A stretch of DNA of 64,000 nucleotides, taken from the NCBI RefSeq assembly GCF_001263175.1, contig NZ_CP012332.1:2539501-2603500 (forward strand), in the 5' to 3' direction. The stretch's first letter is position 1, and every line of letters begins with the position of its first letter. The position numbers were made by a program, and so were the translations under genes. The DNA comes from Vulgatibacter incomptus. Lineage in GTDB: Bacteria > Myxococcota > Myxococcia > Myxococcales > Vulgatibacteraceae. The notes beneath the pieces were generated by a model that saw only the letters and a list, made by a program, of their open reading frames with translations, was not told the origin of the DNA and did no database searches. This document shows positions 18,187 through 25,754 of the stretch, piece after piece.

Positions 18187-18795
18187 GTGGGATTGATCTG
18201 GTTTCTGCTCCTCGCGCTCGGGCTCGTCGCGGCCGCCATGGGCGGCGACATCGGCGGCTTCACCTCCGGCGCCATCGACGGCGCCGCCTCGGCGATCACG
18301 CTCGCGATCGGCCTCGCCGGGATGCTGGCCCTGTGGATGGGCGTCCTCCGCGTCGCCGAAGAGGCCGGCCTCACCAGGCACCTCGCCGCCCTCGTCCGAC
18401 CCGTGATGTGCCGGCTCTTCCCCGACGTGCCCCGCGATCACCCGGCCATGTCGGCGATGGTGCTCAACGTGGCGGCCAACATGCTGGGCCTCGGCAACGC
18501 CGCCACGCCCTTCGGCCTCAAGGCGATGGAGGAGCTCCAGACCCTCAATCCCCGGCGGGACACGGCCACCGACTCGATGATCCTCTTCCTGGTGATCAAC
18601 GCCAGCAGCGTCCAGCTCGTGCCCGCCACGGTGGTGGCCCTCCGAACGGCAGGCGGCGCGGCGGATCCCACCTCCGTCGTCGGCCCCACCCTCCTCGCCA
18701 CTGCGGTCTCCACCACCGTGGGCGTGGTCGCCGCGAAGCTCCTCGCCCGCGCGCGCCTCTTCCGGGCCCCCGCCCAGGCCGGGCTGGAGGGCTGA
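18187..18795 (+). CDS. spmA: Spore-maturation-protein-A-like membrane protein (nucleoside recognition Gate domain)
   Basis: A 202-residue membrane protein of the SpmA family. The GTG at 18187 gives MGLIWFLLLALGLVAAAMGG, matching the usual SpmA N-terminus; a second GTG at 18178 is an alternative, and longer frames read into the divergent gene. The family core MVLNVAANMLGLGNAATPFGLKAMEEL and ILFLVINASSVQL is present, with about four membrane helices. In Bacillus, SpmA and SpmB act in spore core dehydration; in other bacteria the role is unknown. The stop overlaps the spmB start by one base (TGATG). Confidence 0.88.
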   Translation: MGLIWFLLLALGLVAAAMGGDIGGFTSGAIDGAASAITLAIGLAGMLALWMGVLRVAEEAGLTRHLAALVRPVMCRLFPDVPRDHPAMSAMVLNVAANMLGLGNAATPFGLKAMEELQTLNPRRDTATDSMILFLVINASSVQLVPATVVALRTAGGAADPTSVVGPTLLATAVSTTVGVVAAKLLARARLFRAPAQAGLEG

Positions 18796-19340
18796 TGTCG
18801 CTCCTCGCGCAGGTCCTCGAGGCGATCTCCCGCTGGACCATCCCCGTGATCCTCGTGGGCGTCCCCGGCTACGCCCTCGCCAAGCGGGTGAAGGTCTACC
18901 CCGCCTTCGTCGCCGGCGCGAAGGAGGGCCTCGAGATCGCCTTCCGGATCGTGCCCTTCCTCGTGGCGATCCTCGCCGCGGTGGGCGCCTTCCGCGGCGC
19001 CGGCGCCATGGATCGGCTCTCGTCCTGGCTGGAGCCCGTGCTCGCGCCCCTGGGGATCCCGGCCTCGGTGCTCCCCCTCTTCCTCGTGCGGCCCCTCTCG
19101 GGGAGCGGCGCCAACGGCCTCCTCGCCGACCTCATCCGGAGCGAGGGCCCGGACAGCCTCGCCTCCCTGATCGGCGCGGTGGCCAGCGGCGCCACCGAGA
19201 CCACCTTCTACGTCCTGGCCGTCTACTTCGGCGCCGTCGGGATCACCCGCTTCCGGCACGCCATCCCAGCGGCGGTCCTCGCCGAGGCAGCCGGGATCGC
19301 CGCCTCCATCGCGATCGTCCGCCTCGTCTTCGGCTCCTAG
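18795..19340 (+). CDS. spmB: Spore-maturation-protein-B-like membrane protein
   Basis: A 181-residue membrane partner of SpmA, read from the ATG that overlaps the spmA stop. Typical family segments are WTIPVILVGVPGYALAKRVKVYPAFVAGAKEG, FRGAGAMD, FLVRPLSGSGANGL and a C-terminal ATETTFYVLAVYFGAVG helix. SpmA and SpmB probably form one transporter-like complex in the inner membrane. The tight overlap shows translational coupling. Presence in a myxobacterium-like genome fits spore formation but does not prove it, because non-sporulating bacteria also carry the pair. Confidence 0.9.
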   Translation: MSLLAQVLEAISRWTIPVILVGVPGYALAKRVKVYPAFVAGAKEGLEIAFRIVPFLVAILAAVGAFRGAGAMDRLSSWLEPVLAPLGIPASVLPLFLVRPLSGSGANGLLADLIRSEGPDSLASLIGAVASGATETTFYVLAVYFGAVGITRFRHAIPAAVLAEAAGIAASIAIVRLVFGS

Positions 19341-19356
19341 GGATACTCTCCTCCCG

Positions 19357-20472
19357 ATGCTCCTCGACCTCGTAGGCGACAGACGGCTGGTGATCTGCAG
19401 CGGCGCCGGCGGCGTCGGCAAGACCACCACGTCGGCGGCGATCGCCCTCGCCGCTGCACGATCGGGGCGGCGCGCAGTGGTGCTCACCATCGATCCCGCG
19501 AAGCGCCTGGCCGACGCCCTCGGGCTCCCCTCGCTCCCGAGCGAGCCCGAGCCCGTACCCCGCGAGCTCCTCGACGCGGCGGGCGTTCCCCCGGAGGGCT
19601 CCCTCCACGCGCTGATGCTCGATCCGAAGGCGACCTTCGACGAGCTCGTGCGCCGGCTCAACGCCCCCGCGGAGGCCCAGCGGATCCTCTCGAATCGGAT
19701 GTACCAGAACGTCTCGGAGCTCCTGGCCGGCCTCCAGGAGTACGCGGCGGAGGAGAAGCTCCACCAGCTCGGCTCCGATCCGCGCTTCGACGTGGTCGTC
19801 GTGGACACGCCTCCCACCCGGAACGCCCTCGACTTCCTCGAGGCGCCGAACAAGCTCTCGCGCTTCCTGGACGAGCGGGTGCTCAAGTGGTTCGCGCCCC
19901 AGGAGCCCAAGCGCTTCGGCTTCCTGCAGCGGACGGGGAAGGTGGTGGGCGGCGTCCTGGGGAAGGTCTTCGGCGAGTCCTTCACCGAGGAGCTCGGCGG
20001 CTTCCTCGGTGCCCTTGGCGGGATGACCGCGACCTTCCGTAGCCACGCGGAGGAGGTCCGGCGCATGCTCGCCTCTCCCGGCGCGGTCTTCCTGCTGGTC
20101 ACGGCGCCGGAAGCGGCGGCCTTGGACGACGCGCTCTTCTTCCGGCACAAGCTCGCCGAGCTCGGCCTCCCCTTCGGCGGCTACGTCGTGAACCGCCTCC
20201 TCCCCGAGCGCCCACCGCCCACCGAGTCGGAGCGCCAGGCCACCGAGGCCGCGCTCGTGCACGAGCTGGGCGAGGAGAAGGCGCGCGCCCTCCTCCAGCG
20301 CCTTGAGGCCTCATATGGGCAGGAGCGGGCGAGGGCGCTTCTCGAGAGGGCCATGCTCGACCGCCTGCAGGCCCAGGGCAGCGCGAAGGTCGTCGGGATC
20401 CCCCGCCTCGAAGGGGAGATCGCCGATCTGCCCGGCCTCGCCCAGCTCGATCGCCTGGCCTTCGTGCCCTGA
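19357..20472 (+). CDS. ArsA/Get3-family ATPase
   Basis: A 371-residue soluble ATPase of the deviant P-loop ArsA class. It has the signature CSGAGGVGKTTTSAA, the LTIDPAKRLADALG motif and the switch DTPPTRNALDFLEAP. It is a single ATPase domain. No arsenical pump or metalloregulator is nearby and the metal-binding Cys residues of arsenite pumps are not seen, so an arsenic role is unlikely; tail-anchor or membrane-protein handling, or an unknown function, is more plausible. It starts 17 bp after spmB and is probably in the same operon. Confidence 0.88.
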   Translation: MLLDLVGDRRLVICSGAGGVGKTTTSAAIALAAARSGRRAVVLTIDPAKRLADALGLPSLPSEPEPVPRELLDAAGVPPEGSLHALMLDPKATFDELVRRLNAPAEAQRILSNRMYQNVSELLAGLQEYAAEEKLHQLGSDPRFDVVVVDTPPTRNALDFLEAPNKLSRFLDERVLKWFAPQEPKRFGFLQRTGKVVGGVLGKVFGESFTEELGGFLGALGGMTATFRSHAEEVRRMLASPGAVFLLVTAPEAAALDDALFFRHKLAELGLPFGGYVVNRLLPERPPPTESERQATEAALVHELGEEKARALLQRLEASYGQERARALLERAMLDRLQAQGSAKVVGIPRLEGEIADLPGLAQLDRLAFVP

Positions 20473-20517
20473 TCCCGGCTTGCGAGGATCGCGCCTGCGC
20501 GGGTAGGGTCGTCGCGC

Positions 20518-21513
20518 ATGCATCGCCCCTCCTACGTGATCGTCGCCGTCGTCTTCGCCGTCCTCCTTGCAGCCTCCGGCTGCTCCAGCGCGGAGGATCG
20601 CGCGGCCAAGGCCCGGATCTTCTCCCCCGAGGACCCGCCCAAGGTCCTTCAGGCGGCGGCGCAGACCCTGGACGCCCGCAAGCTCGACCGCGATCCCGCC
20701 GGCCTCGACCGGATCCTCTCCATCCCTGCAGCCGAGGCCGTCGCGCGCATCGGACCCCACGTCCAGGACGCGAAGGTGAGCTTCCGGTGGAGCCGGTCGG
20801 ACAAGGACGTGAAGCTCTCCGAGGAGCGCCACGTCGCGCTCGGCCCCGACGGCGACTTCCACGTTCGAATCGAGAACGACGAACGCCAGGGCATGGAGTG
20901 GATCAAGCTGGACGGCGTCTCGTACACCCGCTCGCGCTACGGGCGCTTCCGCGAGCGGCGGCGCGACCGAGGGTCGTCGGAGCACGTGGTCGCCTCGGCC
21001 TACGACTCCCTCGCCACCTTCCACGACCTGGTCCACGGGGCGATGAAGCTCTCGCCGAAGGGCGAGGGGACGGTGGAGGGCCGAAAGGTCGTCCAGTACA
21101 CGGTGAGCCTCGGCGAGCCCCGCAAGGACGAGGGCGAGGCCGCCCTGCCGCCGGTGGTCTTCCCCAAGAACGGCCCTGATTCGGACACCACCCTCCGCCT
21201 CGCGGCAGCGAAGGAGGGACGCCCCTCGGCGGCCTCCGGCACGCTGCGGATCGACGCCGAGACCGGGGTTCCCCTGGGTGCGGATCTCGAGGCCACGCTG
21301 GTCGTCCCCGCCGCCGAGGGCAGGCCCGAGGCCCACCTGGAGCTCTCGATCCACCTGGAGGTCCGGGGAGTCGGGAAGGACCCGAAGATCGCGGTCCCGG
21401 AGCACCTCGACGACGCGCCGCGGCCGCCCGGCGTGGTCGCAACCCTCCGGGCCTACGGCCTCGAGAAGGCGCCCGAGAAGCCCGAGGCTGCGGAACCCGC
21501 GGACGAGGACTGA
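20518..21513 (+). CDS. Hypothetical lipoprotein
   Basis: A 331-residue lipoprotein with signal peptide MHRPSYVIVAVVFAVLLAASGC and a mature domain of alternating beta segments (VSFRWSRSDKDVKLSEERHVALGPDGDFHVRIEND). The layout, with a hydrophobic-cavity-like beta sheet and a late region beginning SGTLRIDAETGVPL, resembles LolA/LppX-like carriers in general shape, but no family motif is recognised. The tail (EKAPEKPEAAEPADED) is charged and disordered. It is 46 bp downstream of the ArsA-type ATPase. A dispersed repeat copy begins soon after its stop codon. Confidence 0.75.
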   Translation: MHRPSYVIVAVVFAVLLAASGCSSAEDRAAKARIFSPEDPPKVLQAAAQTLDARKLDRDPAGLDRILSIPAAEAVARIGPHVQDAKVSFRWSRSDKDVKLSEERHVALGPDGDFHVRIENDERQGMEWIKLDGVSYTRSRYGRFRERRRDRGSSEHVVASAYDSLATFHDLVHGAMKLSPKGEGTVEGRKVVQYTVSLGEPRKDEGEAALPPVVFPKNGPDSDTTLRLAAAKEGRPSAASGTLRIDAETGVPLGADLEATLVVPAAEGRPEAHLELSIHLEVRGVGKDPKIAVPEHLDDAPRPPGVVATLRAYGLEKAPEKPEAAEPADED

Positions 21514-21532
21514 AAGGTCGCGGAGCCACGCA

Positions 21533-21607
21533 AAGGCGCGTCGCGCGAAGCGCGGATGAAGGAATCGCGCCCGCTTCGAGCGCGACCGATTTTTTTCACA
21601 GGCTCAG
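21533..21607 (+). repeat. Dispersed stop-codon-associated repeat, copy 1 (module C, divergent)
   Basis: Follows the lipoprotein stop at 21513. Contains the CGCGCGAAGCGCG hairpin and the stem TGAAGGAATCGCGCC / ACCGATTTTTTTCA ending in GGCTC. This copy is the most diverged and its stem is imperfect. Confidence 0.65.
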
Positions 21608-21610
21608 AGC

Positions 21611-21740
21611 TGTCCAGAAGTCCGCACGCGGGGGCGATTTCTGGACACGCGTCGATTCGCCGGGGTTGACTGGTCAACGGGAACGGGAACGCGCATCCGT
21701 CGCGAGGGCGCACCTGTGCCTACGTTGGCATTCAGCCAAC
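21611..21740. promoter_or_regulatory. Cluster of three inverted repeats upstream of a small unknown gene
   Basis: Within one non-coding 300-bp stretch lie TGTCCAGAA / TTCTGGACA (21611-21619 and 21639-21647), GTTGACtgGTCAAC (21665-21678) and GTTGGC / GCCAAC (21724-21740). The second has the form of a compact dimeric operator. They precede the gene at 21814, whose ribosome-binding site is GAGGTGA. A small RNA in this stretch cannot be excluded. Confidence 0.45.
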
Positions 21741-21813
21741 CACAATGTCGGAAAAATTGACCACCGAGGAATCGCGGGTAGCCTACCATCATTCTTTCTT
21801 CTCGAGGTGAACT

Positions 21814-22131
21814 GTGAGCGGGACTCAGCGTAAAGGTGGAAGCCGAATTTCGACCGAGGAGCGCCAGGGCGCGATCACCGTGTCGGAGGCCCTCACCACG
21901 CGCTCCGACCACCTTTCCTCCGAGGAGGAGCGGGTCATCCGCGGGCTTCGCGGCATCCCCGCCGCCCGCGGAACCCGCCTAGAGGCCAAGGCCTCCGGCA
22001 CGATGCTGGACGAGCTCCACGTCATGGAGCTCGAGATCCGCCGCCGCTACCAGGCCCACCTCGCCCGGCCGCAGCCGCAGGCCTCCGCCGCGAAGGACAG
22101 CCTGATCCGCGCGCTGCGCGAGAAGAAGTAG
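21814..22131 (+). CDS. Small conserved-looking hypothetical protein
   Basis: A 105-residue protein of unknown function starting at a GTG with an ideal GAGGTGA site five bases upstream, which is the main evidence that it is real. It is mostly helical and charged: an N-terminal basic stretch, ISTEERQGAITVSEALTTRS, a central SSEEERVIRGLRG and a C-terminal helix LDELHVMELEIRRRYQAHL followed by DSLIRALREKK. No signal peptide or membrane segment. The helical, arginine-rich ends could mediate dimerisation or nucleic-acid contact, but no family is recognised. The inverted repeats upstream suggest that it is regulated. Confidence 0.65.
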   Translation: MSGTQRKGGSRISTEERQGAITVSEALTTRSDHLSSEEERVIRGLRGIPAARGTRLEAKASGTMLDELHVMELEIRRRYQAHLARPQPQASAAKDSLIRALREKK

Positions 22132-22144
22132 CCGAGGTCCGACG

Positions 22145-23058
22145 ATTCGCCGCATCAAGCTCGTTGCCGCCCCGAGGACGAGGGCGAGAGGCTGGACCGC
22201 TTCCTCGCGAACCGAGGCGGTGTCTCGCGTGGCGAGGCACGCCGCGCCCTCGAGCGGGGCGGCGTCTACCTGGACAACACCCGCTGCCGGATCGCGTCGA
22301 AGACGCTGCGCGCCGGCCAGAGCGTCGAGGTCGTCCTGGAAGAAGCCGGGCGGGTTCAGCAGGCGCCTGCGGCACCACTCGCCGTCCTCTTCGAGGATGA
22401 CGCCGTCCTCGCAGTGAACAAGCCCGCTGGTGTCCCGTCCCAGGCCGCCGCGTCCGGCGACGTCGGCACCCTCCCCTGGCTCGTGGCGCGACACCTCCGG
22501 CTCAAGCCCTCCGAGGTGCCCACGATCCACCGCCTCGACCGTGACACCTCCGGCGTCGTGATCTTCGGAAAGACCCGGGGCGCCGTGCGCGCGCTCTCCG
22601 CGGCCTTCCGCGAAGGGACGGCCCACAAGGAATACGTCGCGGTCGTCTCGGGGAGACTAGAGGGCTCGGGCCGGATCGACGGCGCGCTCGCGCCCTCCCC
22701 TACGCGGCGGGGCTCCTTCGAGGTTCGCGAAGGTGGCCTGCCCGCGGCGACGCGGTGGGAGGCAATCGGCCATCTGGACGATGTCGCGACCGCCATTCGG
22801 CTCTTCCCCGAGACGGGACGGACGCACCAGCTCCGCGTCCACCTCTCGCACCTGGGCCATCCGATCGTGGGCGACGCCCGCTACGGTGGACCCGCCCGTG
22901 CGGGCCCCATCCAGCCGCCGCGGATGCTCCTCCACGCCAGGGCCCTCGCCCTCCCCCATCCGAAGACGGGAGCGCTCCTGCGGATCGAGGCGCCCGCGCC
23001 GGCCGACCTCTCGGAAGCGCTCTCGCTCATCTCCCGAGCCGAAGGCGAGCAGACGTAA
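22145..23058 (+). CDS. RluA-family 23S rRNA pseudouridine synthase with anomalous 5' end
   Basis: S4 RNA-binding domain (ERLDRFLANRGGVSRGEARR) followed by a pseudouridine synthase domain with the catalytic HRLDRDTSGVVIF motif and GRTHQLRVHLSHLGHP. No ATG, GTG or TTG occurs in the S4 frame between the preceding in-frame stop (22129) and residue NKPAG at 22414. A GAGG site at 22134 precedes ATTCGCCGC at 22145, which would enter the S4 frame only if one base were added to the CCCC run near 22170. Rare ATT initiation plus a frameshift, a non-standard CTG start, or a sequencing error are the options. The last codons (AEGEQT and the TAA) lie in a repeat copy. Which RluA subtype it is cannot be told. 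Confidence 0.8.
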
Positions 23059-23133
23059 AGGGAGCGCCCTCGCGCGAAGCGCGAGCTGAAGGCATTGGAC
23101 CCGCTCCAGCGGGGCCGATGCCTTCACACGCTC
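23035..23133 (+). repeat. Dispersed stop-codon-associated repeat, copy 2 (modules B and C)
   Basis: Begins inside the last codons of the pseudouridine synthase gene; its GACGTAAAGG, where other copies read GACGAAAAGG, supplies the stop codon. The stem AAGGCAT / ATGCCTT around CCCGCT / AGCGGG differs from other copies by paired changes. A T5 run follows at 23140, so it may also terminate transcription. Confidence 0.8.
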
Positions 23134-23147
23134 CGCGCCTTTTTCGC

Positions 23148-23176
23148 TTGAATCGCCTTCGAAGTGATGGATATGC
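23148..23176 (+). promoter_or_regulatory. Candidate promoter of the histone gene
   Basis: TTGAAT and ATATGC separated by 17 bp, about 65 bp upstream of the histone start. A perfect leader hairpin GCGGGCA / TGCCCGC (23190-23207) lies between it and the ribosome-binding site GAGAGGAGAG. Confidence 0.35.
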
Positions 23177-23239
23177 CTTGCGACACTCAGCGGGCACTTC
23201 TGCCCGCGTCCGGTTGCTCCGGTTGAGAGGAGAGACATC

Positions 23240-23437
23240 ATGGCCGAAGAGCGCGAGATGCTGCTCGTCCAGTCCAAGGTTCGGGAAGTAATCAAGGCGA
23301 AGGGTGGCGAGCAGGGAGTTCGGACCAGCGAGGACTTCCTCACCGGCCTGAACGACGTCGTCCATGCCGCGATCGACAAGGCGATCGAGCGGGCCAAGAA
23401 GAACGGCCGCGCGACGCTCCGCGACTACGACCTCTAG
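23240..23437 (+). CDS. Single-domain bacterial histone-fold protein
   Basis: A 65-residue protein matching the minimal histone fold: helix 1 about residues 10-21 (VQSKVREVIKAKG), long helix 2 about 29-54 (TSEDFLTGLNDVVHAAIDKAIERAKKNG), loop RATLR and a short helix 3 DYDL. The AKKNGRATLRDYDL end corresponds to AKHAGRKTVKAEDI of archaeal histones, keeping the loop-2 Arg and the Asp partner. Similar short histones (Bd0055 of Bdellovibrio) are known nucleoid proteins. It is expected to form dimers and bind DNA. The start has a good GAGGAGAG site; the gene is monocistronic, flanked by a repeat upstream and hairpins downstream. The fold call is from pattern reading, not a search. Confidence 0.85.
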   Translation: MAEEREMLLVQSKVREVIKAKGGEQGVRTSEDFLTGLNDVVHAAIDKAIERAKKNGRATLRDYDL

Positions 23438-23446
23438 GATGGCTTC

Positions 23447-23467
23447 GCGATCCCCTAGCGGGATCGC
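23447..23467 (+). terminator. Hairpin terminator after the histone gene
   Basis: GCGATCCC / GGGATCGC with a 5-base loop, ten bases after the histone stop codon. Confidence 0.65.
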
Positions 23468-23472
23468 TGATT

Positions 23473-23513
23473 CGAGCCGCCGCGTCGTGCCAGGTGCACG
23501 GCTCGGCGGCTCG
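23473..23513. terminator. Second hairpin between the convergent histone and tyrA genes
   Basis: CGAGCCGCCG pairs perfectly with CGGCGGCTCG over a 21-base loop. Together with the preceding hairpin it separates convergent transcripts. Confidence 0.55.
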
Positions 23514-23576
23514 ACTCGTTTCTCCCGGAGCGTCAGCCCCGAAGCCCGGTCGCGAGCCAAAGGCTCGATTCCGGGT

Positions 23577-24425
23577 TCAGGGCTCGGAGAGCAGCCGCGC
23601 CCGGGCCGCCCTGCCGTCGATCGCCGCGGCGAGGAGCCCCTCGGGATCGCTCTCGGCCAGATCGGCCAGCCGGCGGAGCTCGTCGGCGACCACGCGGACC
23701 GCTGCCGGCGCGAAGGGGTTGGCGCCGACCGCCGCGGCCATCGCCTCCGCCGAGAGACCGGCGGGACGAAGCGCCTCCGCGAAGGTCTTGGCCATCAGGC
23801 GCTCGGCGCCGTCGAGGGCGCCGGCGATCCGGATCAACGCCAGCGAGGCCAGATAGGGCGCGTGCGCCGTCGCCGCGATGAGGCGGTCGTGCTCGTCCGC
23901 CGGGATCACCACCGGCCTCGCCCCGATCGCCGCCCAGACCGTTCCCACACCGGCTGCGAGGCTCTCCTGCCCCGGCCGCGGGCAGAGCGCCACCGGCCGC
24001 CCGACGAAGAGATCCGCCTTCCCGTTCGACCCGGGCTCGCCTGCGACCAGCGGATGCCCGCCCACGTGGCGGACGCCGGGCAGGTGCTGCTCCACCAGGG
24101 AGGCGACGGCCCCCTTCACCGGCGAGAGGTCCGTGACGATCGCCTCCGGCCCGAGGTGGGGCCCGAGGAGGGGAAGAACCTCCGGCAAGGTGCCCAGCGG
24201 GACGCAGAGGAAGACGAGGCCGCAGGGAGTGAGCGACGGCCCGGGCGTCTCGTCGGCCACTCCCACGAGCCGATCCTGGAGGGCCTGGGCGCGGGCCTTC
24301 GGATCCGGCTCGATCGCGACGATCGGGGACTCCGGAAACGCCCGGCCGATGGCCTTCACCAGGGCCGTGCCGAGCTGGCCGAGGCCGACGACCGCGAACG
24401 GCGGCTTCGGAGGGGTGGCGTTCAT
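23577..24425 (-). CDS. tyrA: Prephenate dehydrogenase
   Basis: A 282-residue NAD(P)-dependent dehydrogenase of the TyrA family, which makes 4-hydroxyphenylpyruvate for tyrosine. Rossmann motif VVGLGQLGTALVKAI near the start, VTDLSPVKG, and HVGGHPLVAGEPGS carrying the catalytic His. Arogenate specificity cannot be excluded. The ATG at 24425 overlaps the stop of the upstream AroH-like gene by four bases, so the longer open frame further upstream is not coding here. No ACT domain is seen, so feedback control by tyrosine would have to act otherwise. Confidence 0.88.
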   Translation of the reverse strand: MNATPPKPPFAVVGLGQLGTALVKAIGRAFPESPIVAIEPDPKARAQALQDRLVGVADETPGPSLTPCGLVFLCVPLGTLPEVLPLLGPHLGPEAIVTDLSPVKGAVASLVEQHLPGVRHVGGHPLVAGEPGSNGKADLFVGRPVALCPRPGQESLAAGVGTVWAAIGARPVVIPADEHDRLIAATAHAPYLASLALIRIAGALDGAERLMAKTFAEALRPAGLSAEAMAAAVGANPFAPAAVRVVADELRRLADLAESDPEGLLAAAIDGRAARARLLSEP

Positions 24426-24787
24426 GGAGATGGCTCCGTCGTCGGGGTGCCCGCTTCCGGCTCGGGGTCGGGCGCCTGCACGTCGTCGTTCGACGCGAGG
24501 ACGACCGGGCGCAGCCGCCGCCGCCGCTTGACGCGGACGTGGGCGATCACCCGCAAGCCGCCGTCGACGCCCGCCTCCCAGAAGATCGGGATCCCGGTCA
24601 AGCCGAGCTCGGCCAGGGCCCGGAGGGGAGGCTCGCATCCGTCGGGGATCCGGACCCGCGCCGCCACCACCGCTGCGGGCGGAAGGCGGTTCTCGGCGAG
24701 GAGCGCGGCGCAGAGCTTCGCGACGGAGGCCTCGACGCCCGCTCCCTCCACCGGCCCGTCGCCCTGGATCGCTGCCAGCAAGGACAT
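24422..24787 (-). CDS. AroH-type chorismate-mutase-like protein
   Basis: A 121-residue protein translationally coupled to tyrA by an ATGA overlap. Its segments run parallel to AroH chorismate mutases: AIQGD at the start for AIRGA, ENRLPPAAVVAARVRIPD for the helix-strand unit, LAELGLTGIPIFWEAGVDGGLRVIAHV for the core with the LRVIAHV arginine. Chorismate mutase would feed prephenate to TyrA, which fits the context. However, the N-terminal active-site Arg is Gln here and the Cys/Glu active-site positions are not obviously kept. It could be a divergent enzyme or a regulatory relative. The acidic Pro-rich tail is disordered. Confidence 0.55.
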   Translation of the reverse strand: MSLLAAIQGDGPVEGAGVEASVAKLCAALLAENRLPPAAVVAARVRIPDGCEPPLRALAELGLTGIPIFWEAGVDGGLRVIAHVRVKRRRRLRPVVLASNDDVQAPDPEPEAGTPTTEPSP

Positions 24788-24843
24788 GGCGTCGACCCTA
24801 CCATGGCCGCCCATCCGGGGCGAAAGCCTCGGCTCGCAACCCC

Positions 24844-25707
24844 TCAGAGGAAGAACGAGAGGGTGAAGCTGAAGATCCGGTCGCTCGACTCCCCCTTGCG
24901 GAGGCTCTGGACGTAGGCGAACTCGATTCCGGCCCGGTCGGAGATGAAGCCGAAGCCCCCCGAGACATAGTTCCGATCCTCGCGCTCCAGGCGCTTGAAG
25001 CCGGCGCGGATCGGCATGAAGTCGTCGAAGAGGTACTCGCCGCCGGCGTGCCAGGCGATCCCGGTGTCCGCCTGGGAGACGTCCCAGACCGTGTCGAAGG
25101 CCAGGCGGAAGGAGGTGTCGGTCCCCACCGCGATGCCGGCGCCCAGCTTGCGCGGGGCCTCGGGGCTGTCGATGTCGATCACGTTGTAGGCCGCGCCGCC
25201 GATCGAGATGAAGTCCACCGGCCGGATCAGCAGCCCGAGATCCCCGGTGACCGCGTTGGCGTGCCGGGGGTCAGAGAAGCCGAGGTACTTGATGCCGAAG
25301 CCGAAGGCCACGCGGGATGCCAGGGGCACGCCGAAGCCGAGGTGCGCGATCGAGCCCGACACCTCGCCCTGGGCGGCGTCGCCCTTCAGGTGGGTATAGG
25401 CGAGGCCGGTGGCGAGGCGGGTGCTCTTCGAATCGACGATCGAGCCGTTGATGCGGGAGAGGTCGTTGCCGGGATCGAAGGCGTAGACGAGGTCGATCTC
25501 GTATTTGTGGGCCTGCGCCAACCCCGCGAGGTTGAAGTAGATCGCCTCGTTGGACGAGGCGACGGCGATGAAGGCGTCGCCCATCCCCAGCGCGCGGGTC
25601 CCGGAGAGGTCCTGGGCGTTCGGCGTCGGGATCGTGGACGCCCGGGAGGGGGAGGCGGCGAGGAGCAGCAGGGCTGCGGCGGGCAGGGAGCGGACCAGCT
25701 TGCGCAT
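24844..25707 (-). CDS. Outer-membrane beta-barrel protein, FadL/PorV-like
   Basis: A 287-residue exported barrel. The start at 25707 gives the signal peptide MRKLVRSLPAAALLLLAASPSRA; the open frame further upstream translates a dispersed repeat and is not part of the gene. The mature N-terminus (LSGTRALGMGDAFIAVASSNEAIYFNLAGLA) is the classic pattern of FadL/PorV/UPF0164 proteins, where an N-terminal plug precedes the barrel; the C-terminus ends in FSFTLSFFL, a barrel insertion signal. Candidate roles are uptake of hydrophobic compounds or assistance in protein secretion. Confidence 0.78.
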   Translation of the reverse strand: MRKLVRSLPAAALLLLAASPSRASTIPTPNAQDLSGTRALGMGDAFIAVASSNEAIYFNLAGLAQAHKYEIDLVYAFDPGNDLSRINGSIVDSKSTRLATGLAYTHLKGDAAQGEVSGSIAHLGFGVPLASRVAFGFGIKYLGFSDPRHANAVTGDLGLLIRPVDFISIGGAAYNVIDIDSPEAPRKLGAGIAVGTDTSFRLAFDTVWDVSQADTGIAWHAGGEYLFDDFMPIRAGFKRLEREDRNYVSGGFGFISDRAGIEFAYVQSLRKGESSDRIFSFTLSFFL

Positions 25708-25754
25708 CGTCTGTAGTCTACCAGACAGATGGCCGCTCGATGCTCCAGCGCGCG

